The notes under the pieces are model-generated. The model made no database searches. It saw only the letters and a program-made list of their open reading frames with translations, and was not told where the DNA came from. The position numbers and the translations under genes were made by a program. From positions 62,001 through 126,000 of the forward strand of contig FMUA01000008.1 of assembly GCA_900100595.1 (NCBI GenBank): 64,000 nt of DNA. The letters are read 5' to 3'. Origin of the DNA: Ruminococcaceae bacterium P7. GTDB taxonomy: Bacteria; Bacillota; Clostridia; Oscillospirales; Acutalibacteraceae. Shown piece after piece: positions 25,930 through 35,448 of this stretch (the first letter of the stretch is position 1; each line of letters begins with the position of its first letter).

Positions 25930-25958
25930 TTGAAATAAAAAGGATTTTGTGATATACT
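25930..25958 (+). promoter_or_regulatory. Probable sigma-A promoter for the miaB-ylbF-mutS-mutL run
   Basis: TTGAAA (25930-25935) and TATACT (25953-25958) with a 17-base spacer, 37 bases before the miaB start. Confidence 0.78.
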
Positions 25959-25994
25959 AAACTAGTTATTTAAAATGGGTTAGGAGGCGTTTAT

Positions 25995-27410
25995 TTGTCT
26001 GATACTGTTATCGTGGCTGATAAACTGTCTGAAAAACAACTGGAATATATGCAGTTGATTGCCGAAATCATGGAGATCCGCAAGCGCGGCGAAAAACCGC
26101 TTGCGTTTATCCGCACCTACGGTTGTCAGCAGAATGTCGCCGACAGCGAAAAAATCAAGGGTATGCTGGCAAAATCGGGCTTTTCCTTTACGGATACGCC
26201 CGATGACGCCGACTTCATTCTGTTCAACACCTGCGCCGTCCGCGAGCATGCGGAGGACAGGGTGTTCGGCAATGTCGGCGCGCTGAAAAATCTCAAGCGG
26301 AAGCATCCGCAGATTCTGATTGCGCTGTGCGGCTGTATGATGGAGCAGGAGCATATCGCCAACCGCATCTACAACAGCTTTCCGTTTGTCGGATTGGTTT
26401 TCGGCACCCATTCGCTTCACCATTTTCCCGAGCTGCTTTACAGCTCTCTCGTCAACAGCAAGCGCGTGTTTGAGCGCGGAAACGACGACAAAAAGCTCTA
26501 TGAGGGCATTCCCGTCAAGCGTGACGGTACCTTCAAGGGCTGGTTGCCGATCATGTACGGCTGCAACAACTTCTGCACCTACTGCATCGTGCCGTATGTG
26601 CGCGGCAGGGAGCGCAGCAGGGAGAAGGACATCATCCTTTCAGAAGCGAGAGAAATGATTCAGAGCGGCTACAAGGACATCACGCTCCTCGGACAGAACG
26701 TCAATTCCTACGGCAAGACCCTGCCGGAACCCGTCAGCTTTGCGAAGCTGATTTCGGAGATCGACACGATCGACGGCGACTACTGGCTGCGCTTTATGAC
26801 GTCCCATCCCAAGGACTGCTCCAAGGAGCTGATTGACGCGATAGCGAACGGCAGACATATCAGCAAGCATCTGCATCTGCCCTTCCAGAGCGGCTCAGAC
26901 CGCATTCTAAAGGCGATGAACCGTCACTATGACCGAAAGAAATACCTTGAAACGATCGCCTATGCCAAGGAGAAAATCGACGGCGTATCGCTGACAAGCG
27001 ATATCATCGTCGGATTCCCGGGAGAAACCTATGAGGATTTCAAGGAAACGCTTTCCCTGATCCGGGAGGTCGAATTCACCTCACTTTTCACCTTCATCTA
27101 TTCGCCGCGTGTCGGAACACCTGCAGCGAAGATGGACGATCCGATTTCCGCGGAAGAAAAGTCCAAGTGGTTCCGCGAGCTGCTTGATGTACAGGAGGAA
27201 ATCGCCGCGAAACGCTGCTCCGCGATGGTCGGCGCTACAGAGCGTGTATTGATTGAAGGCGTAAAGGAAAAAACAAATGAATTAAATGCCCGCACAAGCG
27301 GTAATATAATTGTAGAGCTGGAAGGCAGCCCTGATCTGATCGGCACCTTCCGGAATGTCAAAATCACGAAAGCCCGCAATTGGATTCTCAAGGGCGAGCT
27401 GACAGAATAA
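25995..27410 (+). CDS. miaB: tRNA-2-methylthio-N6-dimethylallyladenosine synthase
   Basis: A 471-residue radical SAM methylthiotransferase acting on i6A37 of tRNA. The MTTase domain cysteines are in TYGCQQNVADSEK, FNTCAVREHAEDR and ALCGCMMEQE. The radical SAM CxxxCxxC is YGCNNFCTYCIVPYVRGRERSR. A TRAM domain (RVLIEGVKEKTNELNARTSGNIIVELEG) closes it. The start is TTG with TAGGAGGC upstream. It acts after MiaA, whose gene lies 6 kb downstream in the same run. The N-terminus (about 30 residues before the first motif) is longer than in E. coli, which is usual in Clostridia. Confidence 0.96.
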   Translation: MSDTVIVADKLSEKQLEYMQLIAEIMEIRKRGEKPLAFIRTYGCQQNVADSEKIKGMLAKSGFSFTDTPDDADFILFNTCAVREHAEDRVFGNVGALKNLKRKHPQILIALCGCMMEQEHIANRIYNSFPFVGLVFGTHSLHHFPELLYSSLVNSKRVFERGNDDKKLYEGIPVKRDGTFKGWLPIMYGCNNFCTYCIVPYVRGRERSREKDIILSEAREMIQSGYKDITLLGQNVNSYGKTLPEPVSFAKLISEIDTIDGDYWLRFMTSHPKDCSKELIDAIANGRHISKHLHLPFQSGSDRILKAMNRHYDRKKYLETIAYAKEKIDGVSLTSDIIVGFPGETYEDFKETLSLIREVEFTSLFTFIYSPRVGTPAAKMDDPISAEEKSKWFRELLDVQEEIAAKRCSAMVGATERVLIEGVKEKTNELNARTSGNIIVELEGSPDLIGTFRNVKITKARNWILKGELTE

Positions 27411-27424
27411 CGGAGGAAAATAAC

Positions 27425-27829
27425 ATGGACGTCATTACACTCGCAAGAGAGCTCGGCAGAGCGATTCAGCAGGAAGAAAGCTACAAGAAGCTGCACGAGG
27501 TTCAGGCGCAGGCAGATGCCGACGCGGAGCTTCAGGCGTTGATCGGCGAGTTCAACCTCAAGAGAATGAATATCAATCAGGAGGCTTCCAAAAAGGACAG
27601 AGACCAGGAGAAGCTGACCACACTCAACAAGGAGATGCGTGAGGTTTATTCCAAGATCATGTCGAACGAAAACATGATTGCCTACAACGAGGCGAAGGAA
27701 GCGTTTGACAAGGTCGCGAACCGCGTACAGGCGATCGTGCAGCAGTCCATCGAGGGCACCGACCCCGAGGTTGCCGACTATACCGAGAGCTGCTCGGGCA
27801 GCTGCAGCACCTGCGGCGGATGCAGCTAA
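27425..27829 (+). CDS. YlbF/YmcA-family protein with cysteine-rich tail
   Basis: A 134-residue helical protein of the YlbF/YmcA (Ric) family: MDVITLARELGRAIQQEESYKKL, then DAELQALIGEFNLKRMNINQEASK and KVANRVQAIVQQS. In Bacillus these proteins form an Fe-S complex with YaaT that affects RNA maturation, competence and biofilm. Here the C-terminus has four cysteines in the last eleven residues (SCSGSCSTCGGCS), which could ligate metal or a cluster. The start at 27425 has CGGAGGAAA upstream. It lies between miaB and mutS, a recurrent Clostridia arrangement. Confidence 0.86.
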   Translation: MDVITLARELGRAIQQEESYKKLHEVQAQADADAELQALIGEFNLKRMNINQEASKKDRDQEKLTTLNKEMREVYSKIMSNENMIAYNEAKEAFDKVANRVQAIVQQSIEGTDPEVADYTESCSGSCSTCGGCS

Positions 27830-27868
27830 GGAAGCAAATCACCAATTGAGATAAAGGAGTGTGAGAGT

Positions 27869-30457
27869 ATGGCGGAGCTTTCTCCGATGATGAAGCAGTA
27901 TTTTGAAATCAAAGAAGCGAACAAGGACAGCATCCTGTTTTATCGTCTGGGCGATTTCTATGAGATGTTCTATGATGACGCTATCCTCGCCTCCAGAGAG
28001 CTGGAGCTCACGCTCACGGGCAGAGACTGCGGACAGGAGGAACGCGCGCCGATGTGCGGCGTACCGTTCCACAGCTGCGAGGGTTATATCGCGCGCCTTG
28101 TCGCAAAGGGCTACAAGGTCGCGATATGTGAACAGACAGAGGATCCAAAGGCGGCAAAGGGACTGGTCAAGCGCGAGATCATCCGCGTTATCACCCCCGG
28201 TACCGTCATGGAACAGAGCATGCTCGATGAGGGAAAAAATAACTATATCTGCTGTATGTTTTCCGCTGAGAAGAAAATCGGTTTGTGTTTCTGCGATATT
28301 TCCACAGGAGAATTAAATGCAACCGAAATCAGCGGCAAGGATTACTATAACATCCTCGTCAACCAGCTTTCGAGCTATGCGCCGCGGGAGATTCTGCTCG
28401 GCGGCGATATCGTAAACATTCAGGCGCTGCCCGACTTTATCAAGTCAAAGCTTTCTGCGGGCGTAGAAATGCTAGAGGATGAGAAGTTTGCGACGGCTCC
28501 GTGCACCAAGACCGCGACAGCGCAGTTTCCGAAAGATTTCCACTTGATTTCGGACAAGCCCGTTGTCATCAGTGCGGTCGGCGCGCTGATCAACTACCTC
28601 AAAGAAACGCAGATGAGCGGTCTCGAGAGAATCACTCATCTGAATCTATATAACGAGTCGCAGTATATGCGGCTGGACTACAACACACAGCGTAATCTTG
28701 AGCTGACGCAGACCATGCTCACCAAGGACAAGCGCGGCTCACTGTTGTGGGTCATTGACAAAACGAAAACCGCTATGGGCAAGCGGCTGATCCGCGCATG
28801 GCTGGAACACCCGCTGATGAACATTTCCAAAATCAACAACCGTCAAAGCGCGGTGGAGGAGCTTGTCAACGACACGATGCTCCGTCTGGAAATTGCGGAA
28901 ATGCTCGGAGGTATCTATGACATTGAACGCCTGATGACAAAAATTGTCTACGGCTCGGCGAATGCCAGGGATTTGCGTTCCCTGTGCGCGGCCATAAAGG
29001 ATTTGCCCAATATTTCACGCCTGTTATCGGATTGCCGTTCATCGATGCTTCGCATGATTTACAACGGCATCGATTTGCTCGAGGATATTTATTCGCTGAT
29101 TGAGAGCGCGATCGTCGAGGATCCGCCGTTCACGGTACGTGAGGGCGGCATGATAAAGCAGGGCTATAACGCCGAGCTTGATATCGTCAACGGCGACATG
29201 AACAACTCCAAGGATATTCTCGCGCGGATTGAGGCGGAGGAAAGGGAAAAGACAGGCATTCCCAAGCTGCGCGTCGGCTACAACAAGGTTTACGGCTACT
29301 TTATTGAGGTAACTAATTCTTATAAAAACCTTGTTCCCGACAACTATATCCGCAAGCAGACGCTCACGGGCAGCGAGCGATACATAACGCCCGATCTCAA
29401 AGAGCTGGAGGGCCGCATCCTCGGCGCAAAGGACAGAGCGGTAGCGATGGAATACGCGCTGTTTGATTCCGTCCGCACGACGGTAGCTGATAATCTCGAC
29501 CGTATCCAGAGCACCGCGAAGTCGATTGCGACGCTGGACGTTATCACGTCCTTTGCCAACGTTGCCTCGGATAACCGATACATCCGACCCGAGGTCAACC
29601 AGTCCACCGCAATCATCATCAAGGATTCCCGTCACCCCGTGGTGGAGACGCTTCTCAAGAACGCGTCCTTCGTTCCGAATGACGTAAGCCTTGACAGCAA
29701 GGGCGACAGGGTCGCGATTATCACAGGCCCCAATATGGCGGGTAAATCCACCTACATGCGTCAGATCGCATTGATTGTTTTGCTTGCGCAGATCGGCAGT
29801 TTTGTTCCCGCGTCCTCGGCGCAAATCGGCATCGTGGACAGCATTTTCACCCGTGTCGGCGCGTCGGACGACCTCGCTTCGGGACAGTCGACCTTTATGG
29901 TGGAGATGAATGAGGTGGCGAACATCGTTAAGAACGCGACCTCCAAGAGCCTTCTGATTCTCGACGAAATCGGCAGAGGCACCTCTACCTTTGACGGTAT
30001 GAGCATTGCGCGCGCGGTGCTGGAATTTTGTGCCGACAAAAAGAAGCTCGGCGCAAAGACGCTCTTCGCGACACATTATCACGAGCTGAGCGTCATGGAA
30101 CAGCTGCTCGACGGCGTGCGGAATTACAGCATCGCTGTCAAGAAGCGCGGAGATGATATCACGTTCCTGAGAAGAATCGTCCCCGGCGGTGCGGACGACA
30201 GCTACGGTATCGAGGTTGCCAAGCTTGCTGGTGTGCCGAATTCTATCATTAACCGCGCAAAGGAGATTCTTGCCGACCTTGAAAGCGGTAAGGCGGAGAC
30301 CATTATTGAAAAGGTCAATGTCAACGAGGACACGCAGCTTTCCCTGATGGGAGTCGCGTCCAGTCCCGTGATTGATAAATTGAAATCCGTCGACCTCAAC
30401 ACCCTGACACCGATTGAGGCGATGAATTTGCTCTATGAATTGAAGAACATGATTTAA
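27869..30457 (+). CDS. mutS: DNA mismatch repair protein MutS
   Basis: An 862-residue MutS. The mismatch-reading Phe-x-Glu is in YRLGDFYEMFYDDA near residue 33. The ATPase has Walker A GPNMAGKSTYMRQIA, the ASDDLASGQSTFMVEM loop, Walker B LLILDEIGRGTSTFDG and FATHYHEL. The C-terminal helix-turn-helix dimer region holds PNSIINRAKEIL. Strong ribosome site AAAGGAGTG. It precedes mutL by 28 bases, so the two repair partners are co-expressed. Confidence 0.97.
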   Translation: MAELSPMMKQYFEIKEANKDSILFYRLGDFYEMFYDDAILASRELELTLTGRDCGQEERAPMCGVPFHSCEGYIARLVAKGYKVAICEQTEDPKAAKGLVKREIIRVITPGTVMEQSMLDEGKNNYICCMFSAEKKIGLCFCDISTGELNATEISGKDYYNILVNQLSSYAPREILLGGDIVNIQALPDFIKSKLSAGVEMLEDEKFATAPCTKTATAQFPKDFHLISDKPVVISAVGALINYLKETQMSGLERITHLNLYNESQYMRLDYNTQRNLELTQTMLTKDKRGSLLWVIDKTKTAMGKRLIRAWLEHPLMNISKINNRQSAVEELVNDTMLRLEIAEMLGGIYDIERLMTKIVYGSANARDLRSLCAAIKDLPNISRLLSDCRSSMLRMIYNGIDLLEDIYSLIESAIVEDPPFTVREGGMIKQGYNAELDIVNGDMNNSKDILARIEAEEREKTGIPKLRVGYNKVYGYFIEVTNSYKNLVPDNYIRKQTLTGSERYITPDLKELEGRILGAKDRAVAMEYALFDSVRTTVADNLDRIQSTAKSIATLDVITSFANVASDNRYIRPEVNQSTAIIIKDSRHPVVETLLKNASFVPNDVSLDSKGDRVAIITGPNMAGKSTYMRQIALIVLLAQIGSFVPASSAQIGIVDSIFTRVGASDDLASGQSTFMVEMNEVANIVKNATSKSLLILDEIGRGTSTFDGMSIARAVLEFCADKKKLGAKTLFATHYHELSVMEQLLDGVRNYSIAVKKRGDDITFLRRIVPGGADDSYGIEVAKLAGVPNSIINRAKEILADLESGKAETIIEKVNVNEDTQLSLMGVASSPVIDKLKSVDLNTLTPIEAMNLLYELKNMI

Positions 30458-30485
30458 AATACCATAAAACAAGGGAGGTGAAACC

Positions 30486-32513
30486 ATGGGAGTTATCAAT
30501 GTGCTGGACAAGCACGTCGCGGAGCTGATTGCGGCAGGCGAGGTCGTTGAGCGACCTGCATCCGTCATCAAGGAGCTGGTCGAAAACGCGATCGACGCAG
30601 GCTCAAAGCATATTACCGTTGAGATCAAGAACGGCGGAACGACTTTCATGCGTGTCACCGACGACGGCTGCGGCATTCAGCGAGAGGATGTCAAGGTTGC
30701 GTTTCTTCGCCACGCCACCAGCAAGGTGTGTCAGGAGCAGGATCTCGACCGCATCGCGACGCTCGGCTTCCGCGGAGAAGCGCTTGCTTCCATCAGCGCG
30801 GTTTCCCGTCTGCAGCTGCTCACCCGCAATGAAAATGAGGAAATCGGCACCTCCTACACCATCGAGGGCGGTGAAGAAAGGGCAATGCTGGACGCAGGCT
30901 GCCCTGTGGGTACGACGTTCATCATCCGCGACCTCTTTTTCAATATTCCCGCACGGGCGAAGTTCCTCAAAAAGGACGTGTCCGAGGGAATCAATGTTTC
31001 CAATATTGTAGACAAAACCGCGCTGTCTCACCCTGAGATCGCGTTTACCTATATCCGCGACGGCAAGCAGGTTCTCAAAACATCGGGCGACGGAAAGCTG
31101 TTGTCCGCCATCTATTCCGTCATGGGGCGCGAATTTGCGCAGAGCCTGATTCCCGTTGACTATGAGCTGGGAGTGGTTACCGTTCGCGGCTACATATCCA
31201 AGCCCGTCAACGCCAGACCGAACCGCAACCTCCAGAATTTCTTCATCAACGGAAGATACGTCAAGTCGCGGACGGCGATGGCAGCGCTCGAGGAGGCCTG
31301 CAAGGGCTCCATCATGGTCGGAAAATTTCCGTCCTGTGTGCTCAATCTGACGATGCCCTACGAGCTGATTGACGTCAACGTCCATCCCGCAAAAATCGAG
31401 GTGCGTTTTGTCAACGAGCGTCCCGTGTTTGACGCGGTTTATCACGGCGTCAAGACGTCGCTGATGAAGAACGATACACGCAAGCTGGCGACCTTCAAAA
31501 ATAACACCGCATTCAACGAGATCAAAAAGACGAGCACGTTCAACACCGCACAGGCGGTATTCCGCAAGGCGGAGCGTGAGCAGGAGCAGCAGAAAAAGCC
31601 TGTTCAGCCGCCGAAGGACGACTTCAATCCGTTTGAGGATGTGGCGTTCCAAACGGAAAAGAAGCAGCCCGCGCCTGTCAGAGATATTGACAATATCCGC
31701 GTTGCTGACAGCGAAAATCCCTTTGATATTTTTTCCAAAAAGGCTGTTCAGAACGCCAAGAGGGAAGAAAGCTATAAGACGCCTCTTGCAGTTTCTCCCG
31801 TGATAAAAGCAACGCAGCCGATACCTGAACCCGTCAATAAAGCGGAACCAATTCCCGAACCGGTTTACACACCGCCGAAGGAAGAAATCGTCGTCACCGC
31901 CAAGGAGAATTCCGAGCCGGTGGTTCTCTACGAACAGCAGAAGGACGAGCTGAAATATATCGGTGAGCTGTTCGATACCTATATCATCGTGGAAATCAAT
32001 CAGAAAGAAATGATGCTGGTCGACAAGCATGCCGCGCATGAGCGCATTATCTACGAAAAGCTCAAGGCGGAGAACGCAGGCGCGTCCATGCAGATGCTGC
32101 TCACGCCCGTCACGGTAACGCTCGGCAAGGCTGAATATGCTGCAGCTATCAGTCATCTCGATATGTTCGCAAAGTGTTCCTTTGAGGTTGAGGATTTCGG
32201 CAGCAGCACCGTGATTGTCCGCAGCGCGCCGCAGTACATCGAGGCGGCGGAGATCGCCGATTGTATCGCGGAGATGGCGGATTACATCGCAATGGGTAAA
32301 TCCGATATCTTCACCGAGAAGATGGACTGGTTCTATCACAACGTCGCGTGCCGCAGTGCGGTCAAGGCAGGCAATCATAATTCTAAAGAAGAATTAATTG
32401 ATATTGTCAAGACGCTGGAGGAAAATCCGCAGATTCGCTATTGTCCCCACGGCAGACCCGTCTGCATCGTGATGAAAAAGAGCGAAATAGAGAGACAATT
32501 TGGCAGGGCGTGA
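30486..32513 (+). CDS. mutL: DNA mismatch repair protein MutL (endonuclease type)
   Basis: A 675-residue MutL. The GHKL ATPase region has VIKELVENAIDAGSKHI, VTDDGCGI, TLGFRGEALASI and VGTTFIIRDLFFNIPAR. A charged, proline-rich linker spans about residues 340-480. The C-terminal domain has DKHAAHERIIYE, the family DQHAx2Ex4E endonuclease motif with Gln changed to Lys, ACRSAVKAG and the zinc-site CPHGRP. This is the nicking type used by bacteria without MutH. AGGGAGGTG ribosome site; the stop lies close to the miaA start. Confidence 0.96.
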   Translation: MGVINVLDKHVAELIAAGEVVERPASVIKELVENAIDAGSKHITVEIKNGGTTFMRVTDDGCGIQREDVKVAFLRHATSKVCQEQDLDRIATLGFRGEALASISAVSRLQLLTRNENEEIGTSYTIEGGEERAMLDAGCPVGTTFIIRDLFFNIPARAKFLKKDVSEGINVSNIVDKTALSHPEIAFTYIRDGKQVLKTSGDGKLLSAIYSVMGREFAQSLIPVDYELGVVTVRGYISKPVNARPNRNLQNFFINGRYVKSRTAMAALEEACKGSIMVGKFPSCVLNLTMPYELIDVNVHPAKIEVRFVNERPVFDAVYHGVKTSLMKNDTRKLATFKNNTAFNEIKKTSTFNTAQAVFRKAEREQEQQKKPVQPPKDDFNPFEDVAFQTEKKQPAPVRDIDNIRVADSENPFDIFSKKAVQNAKREESYKTPLAVSPVIKATQPIPEPVNKAEPIPEPVYTPPKEEIVVTAKENSEPVVLYEQQKDELKYIGELFDTYIIVEINQKEMMLVDKHAAHERIIYEKLKAENAGASMQMLLTPVTVTLGKAEYAAAISHLDMFAKCSFEVEDFGSSTVIVRSAPQYIEAAEIADCIAEMADYIAMGKSDIFTEKMDWFYHNVACRSAVKAGNHNSKEELIDIVKTLEENPQIRYCPHGRPVCIVMKKSEIERQFGRA

Positions 32514-32517
32514 TGAT

Positions 32518-33465
32518 TTGATTGAAAAAATAAAACTGGTTTCCGTCGTGGGACCGACCGCCTCAGGCAAAACAAAGCTTGCGGTAGAGCTCGCCAAGGT
32601 TTTCGGCGGCGAGATCGTATCGGCTGATTCCATGCAGATATATCAGGGGATGCGCATTGCCACTGCAAAACCCACAGAGGATGAAAAACAGGGAATCCCG
32701 CATCACCTGATGGATTTTCTTCCTCCCGAGGAGAACTACTCGGTTGCACGCTTTGTGGAGGATGCGAAAAAGGCGATCACGGATATCGCCTCCCGCGGCA
32801 AGCTGCCGATCGTGGCAGGCGGCACAGGATTGTATGTCGACTCTCTGCTCGGCAATATCACGTTCAGCGAGCAGCAGCGCGACGAAGCGATCTGCAAAGC
32901 GCTGTATGAGCGTTGCGAGAGGGAAGGCGTGGAAAGTCTGCTGGAAACCCTGAAAGAGATTGACGCTGAAACATATGAGAAGCTGAAAACCGAGAGAAAC
33001 CCCAAGCGCATCATCCGCGCGATAGAATATTATGAAACCTCCGGCAAGCCGATATCCTCACAGGTAGCGGCGTCGCACCGGGAGGAAACACCATTTGAGC
33101 CAATCAAGCTGGGACTCAATTTTCTCGACAGAGAAAAACTGTATGAACGCATTAATCTGAGAGTGGATTGCATGCTGAACGAAGGTCTGGAGGAGGAAGC
33201 GAGAGAGGTGCTTTCCAAGACGCTGAGCTTCACCTCCGTCAAGGCGATCGGCTACAAGGAGCTGATGCCGTATTTTGAACATAGTGCAACGCTGGAAGAA
33301 TGTGTTGAAAAGCTGAAACGGGAAACCAGACGGTATGCCAAACGGCAGCTGACCTGGTTCAAACGAGACAAGGAAATTCATTGGCTTTATCCCGACGCGG
33401 AGCCTGATTTTGAGACGCTGCTCGGAAAAGCCGTTCAGTTGATACAAGGGAGCCTATATGGATAA
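32518..33465 (+). CDS. miaA: tRNA dimethylallyltransferase MiaA
   Basis: A 315-residue enzyme that prenylates A37 of tRNA, giving the substrate of MiaB. P-loop VVGPTASGKTKLAVELA, then SADSMQIYQGMRIATAKPT, HHLMDFL, VAGGTGLYVDSLL, FLDREKLYERINLRVDCML and RRYAKRQLTWFKRD. The start is uncertain. TTG at 32518 is chosen because it gives the usual short N-terminus; TTG at 32500 would add six residues and overlap mutL. Neither has a strong ribosome site. mutS-mutL-miaA is a conserved order. Confidence 0.93.
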   Translation: MIEKIKLVSVVGPTASGKTKLAVELAKVFGGEIVSADSMQIYQGMRIATAKPTEDEKQGIPHHLMDFLPPEENYSVARFVEDAKKAITDIASRGKLPIVAGGTGLYVDSLLGNITFSEQQRDEAICKALYERCEREGVESLLETLKEIDAETYEKLKTERNPKRIIRAIEYYETSGKPISSQVAASHREETPFEPIKLGLNFLDREKLYERINLRVDCMLNEGLEEEAREVLSKTLSFTSVKAIGYKELMPYFEHSATLEECVEKLKRETRRYAKRQLTWFKRDKEIHWLYPDAEPDFETLLGKAVQLIQGSLYG

Positions 33466-34741
33466 ATTGTTATTTAAGCGCATCCTGGTTGCCGCGCTTA
33501 CGCTGTTGGCGCTGGTGTATGTCGCCTATCTGTTAATCAGCGCAAATTTTAATATGTATCCCACAGAAAACGCGGTGCAGGCAACGGTGACCGACCGCAT
33601 TCTTACCAACGCCTATATCATCCGCGACGAGCATATCATCGAAAACAACTCCGAGGGCGTTCTGTCCTATTCCGTATCCAACGGTGAGGCGGTGAACGCG
33701 GGCGGTGAAATCGCAAAGATCTATTCCAACGAGGAGGACGCCGTCGCCAATACGCGCGCAGACTCGCTGGTAAAGAAGAAGGAAGCGCTTGAGAGCATCC
33801 AGAAAACGGTTGTCTCGGGAACCATGAGCATCGATATTATTAATAACGCCATCAAAAGCAAGCTCATCACGATGCTCGACGATACCAACAACCGCAGCCT
33901 GACCAACGCGAAAAGCGACGCTGACGTTCTGCTCAATTCCATTAATTTGCGCCAGCTCTACACAGGAAAGGTCACGGATTTTTCCTCCGAGATCGCGTCG
34001 CTCCAAAGTGAAATCGATTCTCTGAAAAACGCCACCGGCAACACCAAGGGCGTGATCCGTACCGATTACGCAGGCTATTTTACCGAGTTCTGCGACGGCT
34101 ATGAAAACATCTATGATTATGATAAAATCAAGCGTCTTTCGCTTGATGATCTGCATAATTTCAGCAGGGCGTCTGTTCCCGAAAATACAGCGGGCAAGGT
34201 CATCGGAAACGTCAAATGGTACGTTGCCTGCGAGGTTTCACCCGACGACGCCAGCGCGCTCAATATCTGGGACAGCGCGGTGACGGTTCTGTTCTCCGAG
34301 GCTTCCTCCGAGCCGATTCCAGCGGAGATCTACCGCATCAACCAAGCCTCCAAGGACAGCAACGCGGTCGTGATTCTTCGCTGCGATTACATGGAGGACG
34401 GACTGCTTGAGGCAAGACAGGAGCCGATTGAGATCGGCATGGGCACCTATACGGGTCTTCGCGTCAGCAAGCGCGCGATTCATGACGACTACGTCACCAA
34501 GACCACCTATGACGACAACGACAACCCGCACAAGGAAGAAAAGAAGGTGCAGGGCGTCTATGTGCTTTACGGCAGCGAGGTGCAGTTCAAGCAGATATCC
34601 ATTCTTTATGCCGACAGCGACTATGTCATCTGCGACACCAATCCCGCGGAAGGAATCCTCTTCAACGGAGAGACGATTTCACTATATGATAAGGTAATAG
34701 TAAAAGGAGACGATTTGTATGACGGCAAGGTCATTCACTGA
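33458..34741 (+). CDS. HlyD-like membrane-anchored protein of unknown function
   Basis: A 427-residue protein with one N-terminal membrane anchor (residues ~9-28, ILVAALTLLALVYVAYLLIS) and a large outside part. Residues 45-85 look like a biotinyl-lipoyl half-domain (YIIRDEHIIENNSEGVLSYSVSNGEAVNAGGEIAKIYS), as in HlyD-type adaptors, followed by a helical hairpin and a beta-rich end. No partner transporter is nearby. Similar proteins occur just upstream of yggS-sepF in many Clostridia, which suggests a link with envelope or division, but the role is unknown. It starts inside miaA (8-base overlap) with CAAGGGAG before the ATG. Confidence 0.78.
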   Translation: MDKLLFKRILVAALTLLALVYVAYLLISANFNMYPTENAVQATVTDRILTNAYIIRDEHIIENNSEGVLSYSVSNGEAVNAGGEIAKIYSNEEDAVANTRADSLVKKKEALESIQKTVVSGTMSIDIINNAIKSKLITMLDDTNNRSLTNAKSDADVLLNSINLRQLYTGKVTDFSSEIASLQSEIDSLKNATGNTKGVIRTDYAGYFTEFCDGYENIYDYDKIKRLSLDDLHNFSRASVPENTAGKVIGNVKWYVACEVSPDDASALNIWDSAVTVLFSEASSEPIPAEIYRINQASKDSNAVVILRCDYMEDGLLEARQEPIEIGMGTYTGLRVSKRAIHDDYVTKTTYDDNDNPHKEEKKVQGVYVLYGSEVQFKQISILYADSDYVICDTNPAEGILFNGETISLYDKVIVKGDDLYDGKVIH

Positions 34742-35432
34742 TGTGGAATATAATTATCAATTGATCAACGAGCGGATTGCCGAGGCGGCGCAGAAAATCG
34801 GCAAAGCAAGAGAGGACATCACCTTTCTTGCGGCGACAAAAACCGTTGACGCCGCGACGATCAACCACGCGATTTCTCTCGGTCTTGACCATATCGGCGA
34901 AAACAGGGTGCAGGAGCTGCTCGCAAAATATGAGGAATACGACCTCGAAAACTGTTCGCTGCAATTCATCGGTCACCTGCAGAGCAATAAGGTCAGACAG
35001 ATTGTCGGCAAGGTGGATCTGATCCAGTCGGTGGACTCGTTCAAGCTTGCGAAGGAGATTTCCGCACAATCGCTCAAGAGAAACGTCCATACCGACCTGT
35101 TGGTCGAGGTGAATATCGGCAGGGAAGAAAACAAATCGGGCGTCTTTGAGGAAAATCTCGAGGAATTGCTTTGTCAAATTGCCGAATTAGATGGGATTTC
35201 TGTACAAGGATTAATGACAATTCCGCCAATTTGTGATAATAAACAGAAAATTTCTCATTATTTTAATAAAATGCACAGGTTATTTATTGACATATCGCAA
35301 AAAAAATTAGATAATATAAATATGCATATTCTATCAATGGGTATGTCGGATGATTATTACGAGGCTATCCTCGAAGGCGCAACAATGGTTAGAATAGGCT
35401 CGGCGCTTTTCGGCGCCAGGAACTATACATAA
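34719..35432 (+). CDS. Pyridoxal-phosphate homeostasis protein (YggS/YlmE family)
   Basis: A 237-residue PLP-binding TIM barrel. PLP lysine region ITFLAATKTVDAATI, then HIGENRVQELLAKYE, FIGHLQSNKVRQIV, VEVNIGREENKSG, QGLMTIPPICDN and LSMGMSDDYYEAILEGATMVRIGSALFG. It balances PLP and related amino-acid pools. AAGGAG at 34704-34709 supports the ATG at 34719, overlapping the upstream gene by 23 bases. Bases 35161-35340 are about 27 % G+C while both flanks are near the window average; the reading frame and family motifs continue through that block. Confidence 0.94.
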   Translation: MTARSFTDVEYNYQLINERIAEAAQKIGKAREDITFLAATKTVDAATINHAISLGLDHIGENRVQELLAKYEEYDLENCSLQFIGHLQSNKVRQIVGKVDLIQSVDSFKLAKEISAQSLKRNVHTDLLVEVNIGREENKSGVFEENLEELLCQIAELDGISVQGLMTIPPICDNKQKISHYFNKMHRLFIDISQKKLDNINMHILSMGMSDDYYEAILEGATMVRIGSALFGARNYT

Positions 35433-35448
35433 TTAGGAGGAAAAGAAA

